A DNA stretch of 56,370 nucleotides from Carex sylvatica (taxonomy: Eukaryota; Streptophyta; Magnoliopsida; Poales; Cyperaceae). A program made the position numbers and the translations under genes. Under the pieces are notes generated by a model, which had not been told where the DNA came from, made no database searches, and worked only from the letters and a program-made list of their open reading frames with translations. Positions 24,195 through 36,600 of the stretch are shown one piece after another. Numbering within the stretch: the first letter of the stretch is position 1; every line of letters starts with the position of its first letter. The DNA lies in NCBI GenBank assembly GCA_964058845.1, contig CAXKVR010000301.1, positions 1 through 56,370 on the forward strand, read 5' to 3'.

Positions 24195-25650
24195 TTTGAC
24201 TTTAATTTTAGAAAATATTTTGTAATGAAAATTATATTAGCAATATTTATACAATAATTAATATTATAACATGTTTATTGCTTAATTAAATAATTTTAAC
24301 ACATTATATTATATAGCATTACATGCATATTTCATATATGACTCACATTTTCTATACATGAACATGAAATATAAACTCTTGTTTCGTGAGTTAATGAAGA
24401 CGCATGGGAATATGTCGTCCGTGGGTCAATCAGAAATTTATGTGGGTTGAATTTTATTTAAAAGTAATAATTTATGTGTATTATGAAAATTTTGTAAGAT
24501 ATTTAACATGTTTATTTTTCATATTTTTGTTTGTTTCATTTTTCATTCTAATTTTTTTTTTCTTAATTGTTTTTTTTCAAATATAATAATTAAAAATATA
24601 CTATTTTGGTTTGAACATTTCATTGAACACATGTAATACATTAATTTATTTAATAAAATCAAGTTTTACAAATACGAATTTAATAATTACAAAATAATGC
24701 AAGAAGACGAAGAATCCTAAAGAAAATCACAAGTTATATGAAATGTGATTTCAACCGGGATTTTGCGTCTCTTGACAAATTTTATAAGGGAATCCAATTA
24801 AGTAATTTGTGGATATTTTACAATACAATTAAGTCTTCCAAAATTTATAGTATATTTTTTAACTTTGATTAGTTGTTACGGAAGTACGTACATAAATAAA
24901 TAATATAATAATTTAATTTATGTTAAACAAAATAAAAATAAAAAAAAAGTTAATTAAAAACTTAGAATTTTGTAAAAAAAATTTTAGATAGATTTCATGT
25001 TTGTCTTGAGAGGAAAGTGAAATTAATTTCACTTGAATATTTAAAAATAAATTGTTAGGGATGTATAACTATTTGAGAATAAAAATTTGTGCATTGTGTA
25101 TATTTTGTAAGATATTTAATAATTAAGTTTAATTATTTAAATTGAATTTATAGATGCAATAAATATTTTATCGTTGTAATTTATAAAATATAAAAATAGG
25201 ATTGGAATTATATTTGGTAAGACGTTCGTTGTATAGTGCTTAAAAGTTTGTTCATGATGGAATGGAAAACCTAGCTAATACAACGTAAATTACTAATTCA
25301 TTGTTTTATCAAAAAATTGTAATGCTTGTTTATTAGAATGAACATATTCTATTTAATAAGTATGATTAGTAGTTTACGTGATTAGTGAAATTTAGATAAT
25401 TAACATCAAATTTTGACTTTAATTTTAGAAAATATTTTGTAATGAAAATTATATTAGTAATATTTATACAATAATTAATATTATAACATGTTTATTGCTT
25501 AATTAAATGATTTTAACACATTATATTATATAGCATTACATGCATATTGCATATATGATTCACATCTTCTATCATGAACATGAAACATAAACTCTTGTTT
25601 GATGAGTTAATGAAAATGCACGGGAATATGTCGTCCGTGGGTCGATCAGA
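24195..25650. repeat. Direct duplication inside the CACTA element (offset about 1217 bp)
   Basis: 24195-24435 and 25412-25650 are close copies (TTTGACTTTAATTTTAGAAA, TTATAACATGTTTATTGCTT, ATATGTCGTCCGTGGGTC). The second copy is followed by a half copy of the foldback element seen at 6202-6585 (AACCGTTTAAATTAAAGAGC and the following bases). Confidence 0.75.
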
Positions 25651-25760
25651 ACCGTTTAAATTAAAGAGCACTACATTTATTGTCTTGCATCCAAATTTGT
25701 TTTTATTTACCCATCTATCTAGTTAACCAAAAATTGAAGCATCGTATGGCCATAAATCAT

Positions 25761-26094
25761 TTACTGACTGTTTATTTTCAGAGCCGTCAGTGTTAAATTA
25801 TTTACTGACTATTTTTATAAACCGTCAGTGTTAAACACTAACACTGACTGTTTTTAAAGCGTCAGTGTTGAGCACCAATACTGACGCTTTAAAAACAGTC
25901 AGTGTTGAATACCAACACTGACTGTTTTTTTCAAACCGTCAGTGTTGATAACCAACACTGACTGTTTTTTGAGCGTCAGTGTTGAACACCAACACTGACT
26001 GTTTTTAAGACGTCAGTGTTGAGCACCAACACTGACGCTTGAAAAACTGTTGGACACCAACACTGACTGTTTTTTTAAAAACCGTCGGTAATTT
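25761..26094. repeat. Third, internal block of CACTA subterminal repeats
   Basis: The same CAGTGTTG/CAACACTG units appear about 2.2 kb in from the left end, separated from the left block by the duplicated AT-rich DNA. This suggests internal rearrangement or a second, nested or truncated copy. Confidence 0.8.
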
Positions 26095-27122
26095 TTTTTT
26101 AATGCTGCTGAAATTTTGGAAAAAAACCGCGCGGCTAGAAAAATGAAACGCGCCATACCCTTCTCCGCCAAAACCCTCTCCGCCAAAAATTGAAATCCTC
26201 TCCGCCGTTCTCTTTTTCAATCAAGCCACCAATAAAATTTCATTTCCGCCGTTCTCTTTCAATTTTCCCCTTCTCAGAGAAATAAACCCTCCCAAATCGC
26301 TCTCAGAGAGACAAACCCTAGGTCTTATTCCCTCCTAACTAAGGTCACAGTTTCAAATCGAAACACCTAAGCGCAAATGAAGCAACATGTAGGAGATGCG
26401 ACTGATGCGCTCCCTTATCTGGAGCATCCATTCGGCGACGAGGTAGCGCAAACGACCCTGTTGATGTTCTCCTCGATCTTGGTATGCATCTCTATCCGTG
26501 CAATCTAGGTCAGAAAATCTATCAACCGACAAGGTGAAGGCATTGGTAAATTTTGAGTGTGCCTTTTACACCATGCAATCCAGCCAGAAAATCTATCAAG
26601 CATTTAAGGTCTACTTACGGTGATTCAAATAAATTAATCGAATTCAGGTAAAAATATTTTTAGGAAAATTATCTATTAGAAATAATGGTATTTTCCAAAA
26701 GTATCCTTTACGGAACTTTTTTTTAAATAAAGGAAAATTACCACAAGTTATTTAACGTTGGAATTAAAATTTAAAAGCTTGAGGCTCATTCTCGATATGA
26801 CGAAATTATATGTATCTACTGATCAGTCGTAGTCATTTCTGCATCATAATTTTCTGGCACATAATAGACCAGAATCAAAAGAAAAGAAGAACCCTTCAGT
26901 GATGATACTATTGATTAAACAACTAAATAAAGACGGAATAGAATGTGACACATATAGATGCATACCTGTCTAGCATGTGCCAACCACTTAAAAAATGCTG
27001 CATAGCCTCACTTCTGCTTACTGGTATATATAAACATATTGTAACCCATGGTTTTATTATTTTGTAGGGGCAAATAGCAACCAAATTTATTTCGTTTGTA
27101 ACTCATACTCAAATTCATGCAG
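26095..27122. other. CACTA interior with a 5'-UTR-like CT-rich tract
   Basis: 26140-26370 is CT-rich with TCTCCGCC and AAACCCTAG words like a plant 5' UTR, followed by an ATG near 26376 (MKQHVGDATDALPYLEHPFG) with a short open frame. I do not recognise it. It may be the captured promoter and first exon of a donor gene. Confidence 0.35.
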
Positions 27123-27362
27123 GAACCTCAAGCAATAGAGGCCGAGTTTGCCCGTCTTGGAACCGAGTTGGTGTTGAAAAAATTTCTCACATATCAGCTC
27201 CAGCTCCAATTAATTTTCATCCCAAAGGATGGATGGGGGATCTCCAGATGAGCAGATTCCTCTGCCTTCTTGGCTTTCTGAAGACGATATCAAATATTAC
27301 GTTAACAACTTTGAGAAAACAGGATTTACTAGAGGGTTGAACTACTATTGAGCCTTAGATAT
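27123..27362 (+). pseudogene. Captured fragment of a plant soluble epoxide hydrolase gene
   Basis: After an acceptor (CATGCAG) the frame reads EAEFARLGTELVLKKFLTYQ. After a frameshift near 27225 it reads GGSPDEQIPLPSWLSEDDIK then YYVNNFEKTGFTRGLNYY. These stretches correspond to the cap/C-terminal region of plant alpha/beta-hydrolase-fold epoxide hydrolases, known to me with LPSWL(T/S)EED and KFEKTGFTGGLNYYRALD. The Arg of NYYRALD is a TGA here (27348-27350), consistent with CGA to TGA. The catalytic nucleophile and the rest of the fold are missing, so it is noncoding baggage of the CACTA element. Confidence 0.8.
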
Positions 27363-28239
27363 GTATGGTTTACTTCCTCTCCTTCTGTTTTGTATTTAAG
27401 GTTGAATATGCTTATTAGTTAATTTTTGACTTTTGCTATTTGTTTCATTGATAGCTGTTATGGATTTGTGAACTGATTTTTTTTTTTTTTTAGGGTATGT
27501 GTGAACTGATTCGAGAGTTGCTAACTAGCATGGTACCAGATACCAAGCTATTATGTAAAGTTACTACATTCGGTTGGTTATTAAATTTAATGGTGACTAA
27601 AGAGCTGCCCAATTCATGCCCAAGCTGATCAGACCTAATCTGAACTGAGTTGTTTTAATAGTAATAATTGCACCTATCTAGTTACAACTGGAAAGGAAAC
27701 CCAATTTAGCCTACCAATCAATTATCATGCAAATCCAACATATGCTCGTCTGGTTTAATTGTTGACATAATGTCACAAAGATTTCATTAATAATGCTGAA
27801 AGTTGAATACATATTGCAGAACCAGTATTTTTTACCTTTTAGAGTTATAACTTTGAAATGTTGTAATAAATTTCAGAAAAATTCAAATGACATGAGGTTT
27901 GTTTCTAAATATCCATTATAATGTATAGTTTTTGTTTGTAAAAGAAATTGGTTTATTTTTGGGTCTTGATATGTTTTAAGGCCTGATTTGCAGACAATAC
28001 CAGCAACACAGTGTTTGGACTTCCTTTGACTTGATTTTCAAGACGACCTCGTTGCATGAATGGGCCAAATGAAGCATCTCTGCTAAAAGAGATTTATCGA
28101 AGTGAACCAGAAAAGGTTATCATAAGGTGCTCGACAATATGTCTATTTTAATAACATATATGCATGCATTCTCTTTAATTTAATTCTTTCTCTTGTTGAT
28201 ATGATGCATGCATATATATATATATATATATATATATAG
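27363..28239. other. CACTA interior between the two captured genes
   Basis: AT-rich. A short open piece near 28056-28125 (MNGPNEASLLKEIYRSEPEK) looks coding but is unplaced. A (TA)n run at about 28211-28238 abuts the callose synthase acceptor. Confidence 0.35.
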
Positions 28240-28994
28240 GTCGATTTCATGCTTTTGAGAAGGCACACAAGTTGGACCCCAACTCAACTGGTCGTGGTGT
28301 GAAGCAGTTTAAGATGTATCTATTACATAGGCTTGAAAATGATGAAGAAGATACAAAGCCCACACTAGCAAGAACAGATCCAAGGGGGATGCAAAAGTTC
28401 TATCAGCATTACTATGAGAAATACTTGAGAGATGGTTCAGCTAGGAGATCACCGTCAGTCACATTATTTTCTAATTTCAATTTTTAATTTCTATCATTCA
28501 ATCAATCTTACCTAGCTAGCTATTAATTAATTCTTTACTTACTTACTGCATGCTACTTAATTAATTACCTACTACAAATGAGATGGCTAAGCATTACCAG
28601 ATTGCATCCATTTATATGACGTGCTTAAAGCTATGGTTCCAGATGAGAAGGTCAAGTCACAGGTATATACAACTTTTTCATGTGCTTGTTATTTTTTTTT
28701 TTATAAGTTAATAACCCTTTAATTTCTTACTTTCTTTCTTGCATGTGTTGTACGTAGGTTGAAAACTATGCGAGAGATGAAGAAAGAAAGAAGCCCCATT
28801 TTACACAGTACAACATTCTCCCTCTCCAAGTATCGGGCCCTCCACCTCCTATTATGAAATTTCCAGGGATAAGAGCAGCTGTAAATGCATTATGTAACCT
28901 AGGCGACTTGCCTATGACAAGAGCAGCAAATCAAACAACAGTACATGTAGAGGCCAACTATGGCCATGGCCAAGAGGTTGATTACGTTGAATAG
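28240..28994 (+). pseudogene. Captured N-terminal exons of a callose synthase (glucan synthase-like) gene
   Basis: Three exon pieces with splice signals: 28240-28453 (RFHAFEKAHKLDPNSTGRGV then KQFKMYLLHRLE), about 28580-28662 (EMAKHYQIAS, frameshift, YDVLKAMVPDEKV) and 28758-28994 (QYNILPLQ and PGIRAAVNALCNLGDLPM, ending in TAG). The order and wording match the N-terminal cytosolic region of plant callose synthases (RFHAFEKAH, GRGVRQFKTYLLHRLE, YQIASVLYDVLK, YNILPLYALG), which make beta-1,3-glucan at cell plates and plasmodesmata. The rest of this very large protein, including all membrane segments and the catalytic loop, is absent. A one-base deletion in the second piece breaks the frame. 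It lies within the CACTA boundaries in the same direction as the epoxide hydrolase piece. Confidence 0.88.
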
Positions 28995-29275
28995 GTCTCG
29001 TCAATTGAATGTCATCTCTTCTCGGGTGGTACTATCCTTTATATTAGTTATAGGTTGCAAGAATTAAAGAGAATCATTTTTTATTTAAGTCAAGTAAATA
29101 GGTTTTTGATGGCAATTAACTTGTGTAATTTGGATAATTTTGAATGATAATTAACTTGTTTGGTGTCTTTTGTTTGTGAATGTGGCATATTAATTTTTTA
29201 ACGTCAATAAATGTTGAATGGTAATATATGGCTAGCAAAAATATGGAGGCTAGTCCAGAATCAAACAGAATCATG

Positions 29276-29640
29276 CCAACACTGACTGTTTTTAGGGCGT
29301 CAGTGTTGGTATTCAACACCAACACTGACGTTTTAAAAACAGTCAGTGTTGGTGTTCAACACTGACGCTTTAAAAACAGTCAGTGTTGGTGTTCAACACT
29401 GACGCTTTAAAAACAGTCAGTGTTGAACACCAACACTGACGCTTTAAAAACAGTCAGTGTTGAACACCAACACTGACGCCCTAAAAACAGTCAGTGTTGA
29501 ATACCAACACTGACGCCTTAAAAACAGTCAGTGTTGGTGTTCAACACTGACTGTTTTTAAAGCGTCAGTAAAAGGTCACCTTCACTGTCGCTGGCTTTAC
29601 TGACGCTGCTATAACAGTCGGTGTAGGGGTATTTGAACAG
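29276..29640. repeat. Right subterminal repeat block of the CACTA element
   Basis: The same alternating units as the left block (AACACTGACGCTTTAAAAAC, GTCAGTGTTGGTGTTCAAC), continuing to the terminal CAGTGAAAGGGTTTTTTG. Confidence 0.85.
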
Positions 29641-29670
29641 TCAGTGAAAGGGTTTTTTGTACTAGTGGTT

Positions 29671-30676
29671 GTCTGAATTAATTAAGCAAGTAATAGGCCG
29701 TACGAAGAATTAAATGTTCAACATTGTTACTAGCAAATTAATTGACACTAGAACTAGCTCAATACATTGGTATTGTTAAATACTACTAATTGGAGATTTC
29801 AACATGCCATGGATCTGGAAAGATCACTTACCATATTGTTTTAATTCTACATTAACATTTTCTCATTTATTTTCATCCTTTTATGTTCTCTGTTTTTTTT
29901 AATTTATTATTGATTACACTTAATGAACAATTAATCTTTATTATTTTCTTCAACTTAAGCAAAACTAGTGACAAGTGATATTTCTGTTAAAAACTCTAAT
30001 GTTAATTCAAATTTAATTAATTAAGTTCATGGCATGTAGAAATTAAGCATGCGTTACATGCTTCTAATATTAATGGCGTGCGCAGCTGTGTTTTGGGTAT
30101 CCGTGAAAGGTATATACTTTGTTTAAGATGTTGAAAACACTAGTGCACCAAAGATTGATATACGTTGTTGTTGATGCCTTCCTTCCTATTTTTTTTTTTT
30201 TTTTATATTCTCATTTCCCCTTAATCACTCTTTCATGTTCCCCTCTCTAACTTATACGTTGTTTGTTGATGCCTTCCTTCCAATTTTTTTTTTATATTCT
30301 CATTTCTCCTTAATCACTCTTTTCATATTCCCCTCTCTAACTTTATGCTCAAAACATACTTCTTCACCAGTTATGCGCTCAAACAATAAGAAAGAAAAAA
30401 GAAGACACATTCGTTATAAAAGTTGAGAGGGGAATATAAAAAAAAAAAGGAAAGTAAGGTTGGGCACACAAAAGAGATATCAACATGGAACCACCTAAGT
30501 AAAGAATCAATCTATTGAGTAATGAACGATAGTTACTCATTCGTTTGTTCTTATACCTATATATATTCCATTGTCATTCTTAAAGGCCACAATAGCACTT
30601 ATATAATATACTGAGACAATCCAACTATCCACCTTATCCTTAATTTTTCAATACACTTTTAATACAAATTAAAGAG
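29671..30676 (+). promoter_or_regulatory. CNL-2 upstream region, homologous to that of CNL-1
   Basis: From about 29830 it aligns with the region upstream of CNL-1 (ATTAATCTTTATTATTTTCT, TTAAAAACTCTAATGT, TTCATACCTATAT-type words, ACAAATTAAAGAGATGGCTG at the start). Two tandem units of about 90 bp (around 30172-30260 and 30265-30345) repeat GATGCCTTCCTTCC and TTAATCACTCTTT. The TATAAAAA of CNL-1 is missing here; TATATATATT at about 30558 is the nearest substitute. Confidence 0.5.
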
Positions 30677-33600
30677 ATGGCTGAGACTATTGTGCACCTT
30701 GTTCTTGGCAGGCTGGCTGATGTAGTTGTTCAAGAAGCACTCTTTCTTTACGGGGCACGTGACAAGATCGAGCGGGTTCAACGCGACCTCAAGTGGATCC
30801 AGTCTTTCTTGAAAGATGCAAATACAAAACGTCACAAAGACGAGAGGGTAAAACAATGGGTGAATGAGGTTCAGGAAGTCGGGTATTTAATAGAAGATGT
30901 ATTAGACAAGTTTTTGGCGGAGGTTGGGGGAGGTAGACGGGAAGGCCTTTTCAACATACTAAAAAAGATAGGCAAGATGCCCATGAAACTGATTGCCAAA
31001 CACAAAGTAGGTAACCAGATAGACTATATCCAACAGAGGCTCCGTGAAATATCAGAAAACACAACAAAGTACGGTATCAAAGGTCTAGAAGAAACTAGTA
31101 GCGGGGCCTCTGTCAAGCAGCCTATAAGGCCGTTTCTTAATCCTGACATAGATGAAACGGAGATCGTCGGCTTCGAAGTTGACAAGAAAACAATTGTCGA
31201 CCAGCTCATTGATACAAATAATACGAGGCGAGCTGTGATCTCAATTGTTGGGGCTGGTGGTTCAGGAAAAACTACACTTGCAAAAAAGATATACAAAAGG
31301 TAACTACTGTTGAACAACATAGCAAGTTCATTGTTTTAGAAAATGTCTGTTATACGAATAAATAAGACATACTAATTAAACAATATAAATAGTTTAATTT
31401 TTTATTTGGTAACTTTCCCCTGAAGAGAATAATCTTACAAACGAAAATGGTTGTTTACTATAAATAGTGGTTTAGGGAGAGACAAATCATCACAAATCAA
31501 AAGTATGATGTTACTTCTAACATGCTCTCATTTTTATACTAAACAATTCAATAATTATAACATCTATCAGTAAAAAATAAATTTAATTATTTACCTGTCT
31601 GTGTTGAAATCCATACAGTTTGGTAAAATCTTAATTTTTTTTTTACTTCCAACATGTATGTATAATTAAGTATGTTACTTGTATACAAATCATCTAATTA
31701 ATTTATTTGATGCATTTTACAGTGTTGAAGTTAAATGTCACTTTGACATTTCCATGTGGTTAACTATTTCACAAGAATACAAGCTAATTGATATTTTGAT
31801 AAAGATGCTAGAGAAGATTCGAGAGGTACGTGACTCAGAGAGGCAGAATAAGGGAGAAGATTTTTTCATTACAGAGATTAACAAATCCTTGAGAGAGAGA
31901 AAATATCTGATTGTATTGGATGATTTATGGCCAAGCAATAATGTTCAAACCCAACTAAATGTTTGGACCCAACTTCAGGATGCTCTTCCTAATACTAATA
32001 ATGGAAGTCGAGTGTTAATTACTACCAGGTTCGCTTGCATTTCTTTTATTGTAAAAAATTAGTGTTACATTAATTACTGAAGGGATGAGTTGACAATTCT
32101 TTATATTGACAATCTTAAATTTGAAATCCAACAGTAATGCCATGATCTATATTATCCACCTATAATACATATAAATATGATAAGATTTGATGCATGTTCT
32201 ACCATAAATCAAATAACTTAAAATGTCTAACGGCCTTGATGTATCTTCAAACAATAGTTGAATTACATAAAATATGATTGTTAGACAATCTATGTGTCCC
32301 TTAATTAATATATCTATAAATTTATTTTTAAAATTCTCAATTTAGCATCATTTTTATAAAAAAAATTTAACTATTGTTAAGATTGCCAAAATAACGATTG
32401 CCGAGTGATTCATTCTAATAAAATATGCTTCTTATATTTTGTGTATTGATCTAATATCAGGTTCATTAAGCTCGCTGAAGAGGCTGATATTAGATCTAAG
32501 CCACATGAGATAAAGCCCTTAAATGAAGATGAAGGCAAACAACTATTGTTGAAGAAGATTTTTCCTAATCGATTTGCAAATGAATGCCCCAATGAAGTAC
32601 TTCCCCTAGCAACTCAATTTACTCAAAAAATTGGTGGATGGCCTCTAGCATTGGTTGTGGTTGGCGGTATTTTATCAACAAAAAATCCCGATTACATTAC
32701 ATGGGTTGACGTAATGCAAAAAATGGAATGGCACACTGAAGGTAGGAGCTACATGGATGTTATATCCACTAGTTATGAGGATTTGCCAATTGCTTTCAAG
32801 CTCTGCTTCATGTATTTTGGTGTTTTTCCTGAGGACTATCAAATCAAAGCATCAACTCTGATTCATATATGGATTGCTGAAGGATTCATACTACAAGACG
32901 GAACAAAACTATTGGAGGACATTGCTGAAAGCTATTTGGAGGAACTTGTGCAAAGGTAATTTATTTATATTATCATTAAATTATTGTTTCAACTGCAGTC
33001 ACATAGAGGAGGGTTCAAATGCTTTCATTTTTTGTGCCTCCATCATGCCTCCATTTTTAAAAACTTTAAAAACTCAAAATTTAAAACTTAAGAGTATAAA
33101 TAAAACCGTTAGATTTGATTTATGTTATTTTCTTTATGTTCTCATGAAAAATTATCACATTTCAATTTTGTTTTTATGTGAATTAATAAGTTGAAAAATC
33201 AACGTCTATAAATTATCCACATTAGCACGTTTTTTACAAGCTCTAGATGACAACCAAAATAAAATTGAAATGTCATAATTTTTTACATGTGAATAGATAA
33301 AATAATGTAGATCATAACCAATAGTTTTATTTTGACTTTGTCTTAAATTTTAAGTTTTTTAAGTTTTTTGAAATGGAGGCATAGTGGAGATACAAAAAAT
33401 GAAGGCATTTGAACCCTCCTCAGTCACATATAGTCGTTGCAGTTTTATTTTTATAAACATGGTTGGTTTTTATTTTATGTATAAAATCCACATTATGATA
33501 CAGGAAATGCTATTATGCCAAACAATTCTCATGTCTATCTCTTTAATTAGATTTGATAAATTATAAATTTTCCAAACAAATTTAACCTATATGTTTCAAA

Positions 33601-36600
33601 ATCTTGATTGGAGTTCGGCTCCTGCATCCAGAACGTAACACATGGTAATTTCAAATTAATCCATGCTCAGCACCAGCCTTAGTTTGAAGTATCTCGTTGA
33701 CTCAGATAGTAAAAATAATATGATCAATATTGAAAGTTATAGTGGTCTGGTTGAGGATATGGTTACTTTTTTAGACATGTACCCCTCTAGTTTCTTAAAA
33801 CATTAGCAGCCGCTATTAAAAGTTTTACCTCTATAGCTGAGACCAGTAAAACTGTTGGGAATTTTTTTTAGAAAATTTGGATAGTTAAATAAACTAATTA
33901 AAATAAATCAAATTGAAACAATATTACTCGGATCGTATATAAAATACTATTTTTAAGCGTATTCCGTCTCTATCGTGTAAGATTTAATTTCGACACCAAG
34001 ATAATGTCGTTCCTTAATTAGGTCACAATTATAAAAATGACTGACGATAACCCTCTAATATCCAGCAAATAATTAATTGGAGGATTAATAAAATATGCAT
34101 ATATAAGAGAACTATTCAAAACAATATGATTTAGTTTATTTTAATCGATAGCGAGAGAGTTGAAGAATAGTACGTAGGAAGATATTAGGTCAAAACCCAT
34201 CCGTTTCAGTTAAATTTAGACAAGGAAAACTCAAAATATGAAAGTTGTAGGTCACTGAATCAGCTTCTGGATATATCTAATTTACTGAAATTGGTCTACG
34301 TACGATAAAGTTAATTATGATTAAAATACTAACATTTGTCCATCATTATTTTTCTGAATCTTTCAATTAGTTACTTCCTAATTTTTAAAATCTGTACATT
34401 TCTAAATATATCAAAATAGAAATATTTCAGAGAATTAGTATAAATGTCTTGTTTTACAATTTTCAAATGATTAAATATGTCTTTTTGTTTTTTGAAAATC
34501 CTTGGCAGATGCAGCCAATTTTTACATTAGCAAATGATTAAATATGTCATAGTAGTTTTTAGCCTCATTTAATTATTTGCCAAATTTCTATTAACCTTTC
34601 ATTATAATAAAAAAAAATTATGTAACGGAATGTTACATTATCACTACTCAATTTGTTATCTCCGTGGACCTTGTCTCTCTAAAACAAGATTCCACATGAT
34701 ACTAATGATTTCTATTTCCTTTTGTTTTAATATTTTCAAGCTTTTCTTATTCTTTAAGTTCCAGTTTAATTCAATTTACAATTGTTTTCTGTATGATTAT
34801 TTTTTTTCTCGTAATTTTCTTAACTCAGTTTTAATAATTCTTTGAGATTCTTTCTTTTTAAGTATATCAAACGTTACAATCAATTAGAACATAGTAAATT
34901 CAAAATTATTTTCTTGTTTTGACATTAGTTATATCCTTATTATTATGGCATACATCAATTAGTTATATATTTATTTATCTATGTACACGGTGTACATCAT
35001 TGAGATGCGTTTGATTTTACATTTCAACAATGTCAATGGACATTTATTAGCAACTTCAATTTTATCATATTAATTAGTTAGCATCGAATCAAATGGAATT
35101 CAAGTGATGCTTCGATATTTAATAAGCTTGAGACGTAGAACTTTTTTTATAATATATTAATTTTTCTAGCCTATTTTGATAATAGTTACTGGTTAATTGA
35201 ACTTAATCATCAATATTTATTTAAATAATTCCACATGTTAAAATTGCAGATTAAATTTTAAATTGCATAATAATGGAATACTAATTTCTAATTCAGTTTT
35301 TGTAAATTAATTAATCTTGAATATCAATTTAGAAATCAGATTTCAATTTCCCTTTAAAGCAAATCATTGAAATCTGAAATCAATTAAATACCAAAATGAT
35401 ATTGCATTATTTTTCTTTCTTGGTGATAAAAGAGGAAGTAATATTGTTGGATTTTTATCCTTTCATATATTACATTAGCTTATTTAATGGTTATTTTTTA
35501 ACGAAAATCCTAGGAGTTTATTTGCCGATAGCCCTAAGTTTATTTTTATTACAAAGAAGTTCAATTACTAAATATCTACTATTAATTTCATTCTTCTTTT
35601 CAATCAATGAAATCTTTTAAACATATGAAGTTTAAAAAAATAATTTTAACCTTTAAATAAAATTTAACTTACAGGTAATAATTGATTAAATTTAACTTGA
35701 CAATGACTGCCAATGACAATTTCGACACGACGTATCTTTAAAAAAATTCAAAATTAGTTAATTATGGTTATAATATTACGTACTTGTCTTGTTAGGATTC
35801 GTTTGGTCACATAATTTTTTTCTTAGTTCCGCAATGAATATATTAATAATTAATATCCAACTTTTGTGAAAACTAACAGGTGCATGGTGCAAGTCTCAAA
35901 GAGATATTGCACAGGTAAAATTAAGTACTGTCATATCCATGATCTCCTACGGGATCTAGCCGTTCAAAAAGCCAAGGAGTCTAATTTTCTAACGGTAGTC
36001 TCGAAGAATGACACCAACTTGAGTTGTAGCACTTGTGCTCGTCGTGTTGCACTTCACGGTTATGGCGATAAAGTAATAGAACATGCTTGCAAAAAAAAAA
36101 TTCGTTCTTTGATAAATTTCGAAGATGTACCAAATTTCAATAAGTTTGGAACACTACGAGTTTTACACATGAGTATGGTGTCAGCCGAATATTTATATGG
36201 GACAAACTGTTTGAAGGGCTTGAACGCCCTGACGGTCTTGAAGTACTTCGGGCTTGAACGTGCTTATTTTGTATATAAGTGCAAGTTTCCCACTGTTAGG
36301 TTTTTTAAGAGATCTCCTTTAACTTATATGAAGAATCTTCAAACAGTTCGTATTACATGGTTTTGTAAAAGTCACGGTGAGTTACCCCCGTCCTTTTGGG
36401 GTAACAAACAGTTGAGGCATATCAACCTCACCTGCTGTTATTCCTGTAGAGCAACTCCAGAGGGACCACCTTCAGCAGCAGACTTGCAAAGTTTACTGAC
36501 CTTAAAAGGGGTGAGAGCTAGGCAAGACTGGGTGACAGAACTGCCTAACTTTCCCTATCTTCGTAAGTTGAGGATTGATATACCTGAAGATGTTGAAGGG

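Larger units (their letters stand above)
23498..29667. mobile_element. CACTA (En/Spm-type) transposon, nonautonomous, gene-capturing, 6170 bp
   Basis: The left end is CACTAGTACAAAAAACCC and the right end is its complement GGGTTTTTTGTACTAGTG. The 3 bp on each side are GTT (23495-23497 and 29668-29670), the target duplication length expected for this superfamily. Subterminal blocks of inverted CAGTGTTG words fill both ends. No transposase frame is found. Instead the interior holds decayed pieces of at least two unrelated host genes (epoxide hydrolase and callose synthase), both on the + strand. Such elements move with transposase supplied from elsewhere. The ends are intact, so it could still be mobile. 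Confidence 0.92.

Noticed and set aside
24404..24586. Short ORF in the CACTA element as a transposase remnant
   Set aside because: It overlaps a duplicated AT-rich segment and a half MITE, and the translation is hydrophobic low complexity.
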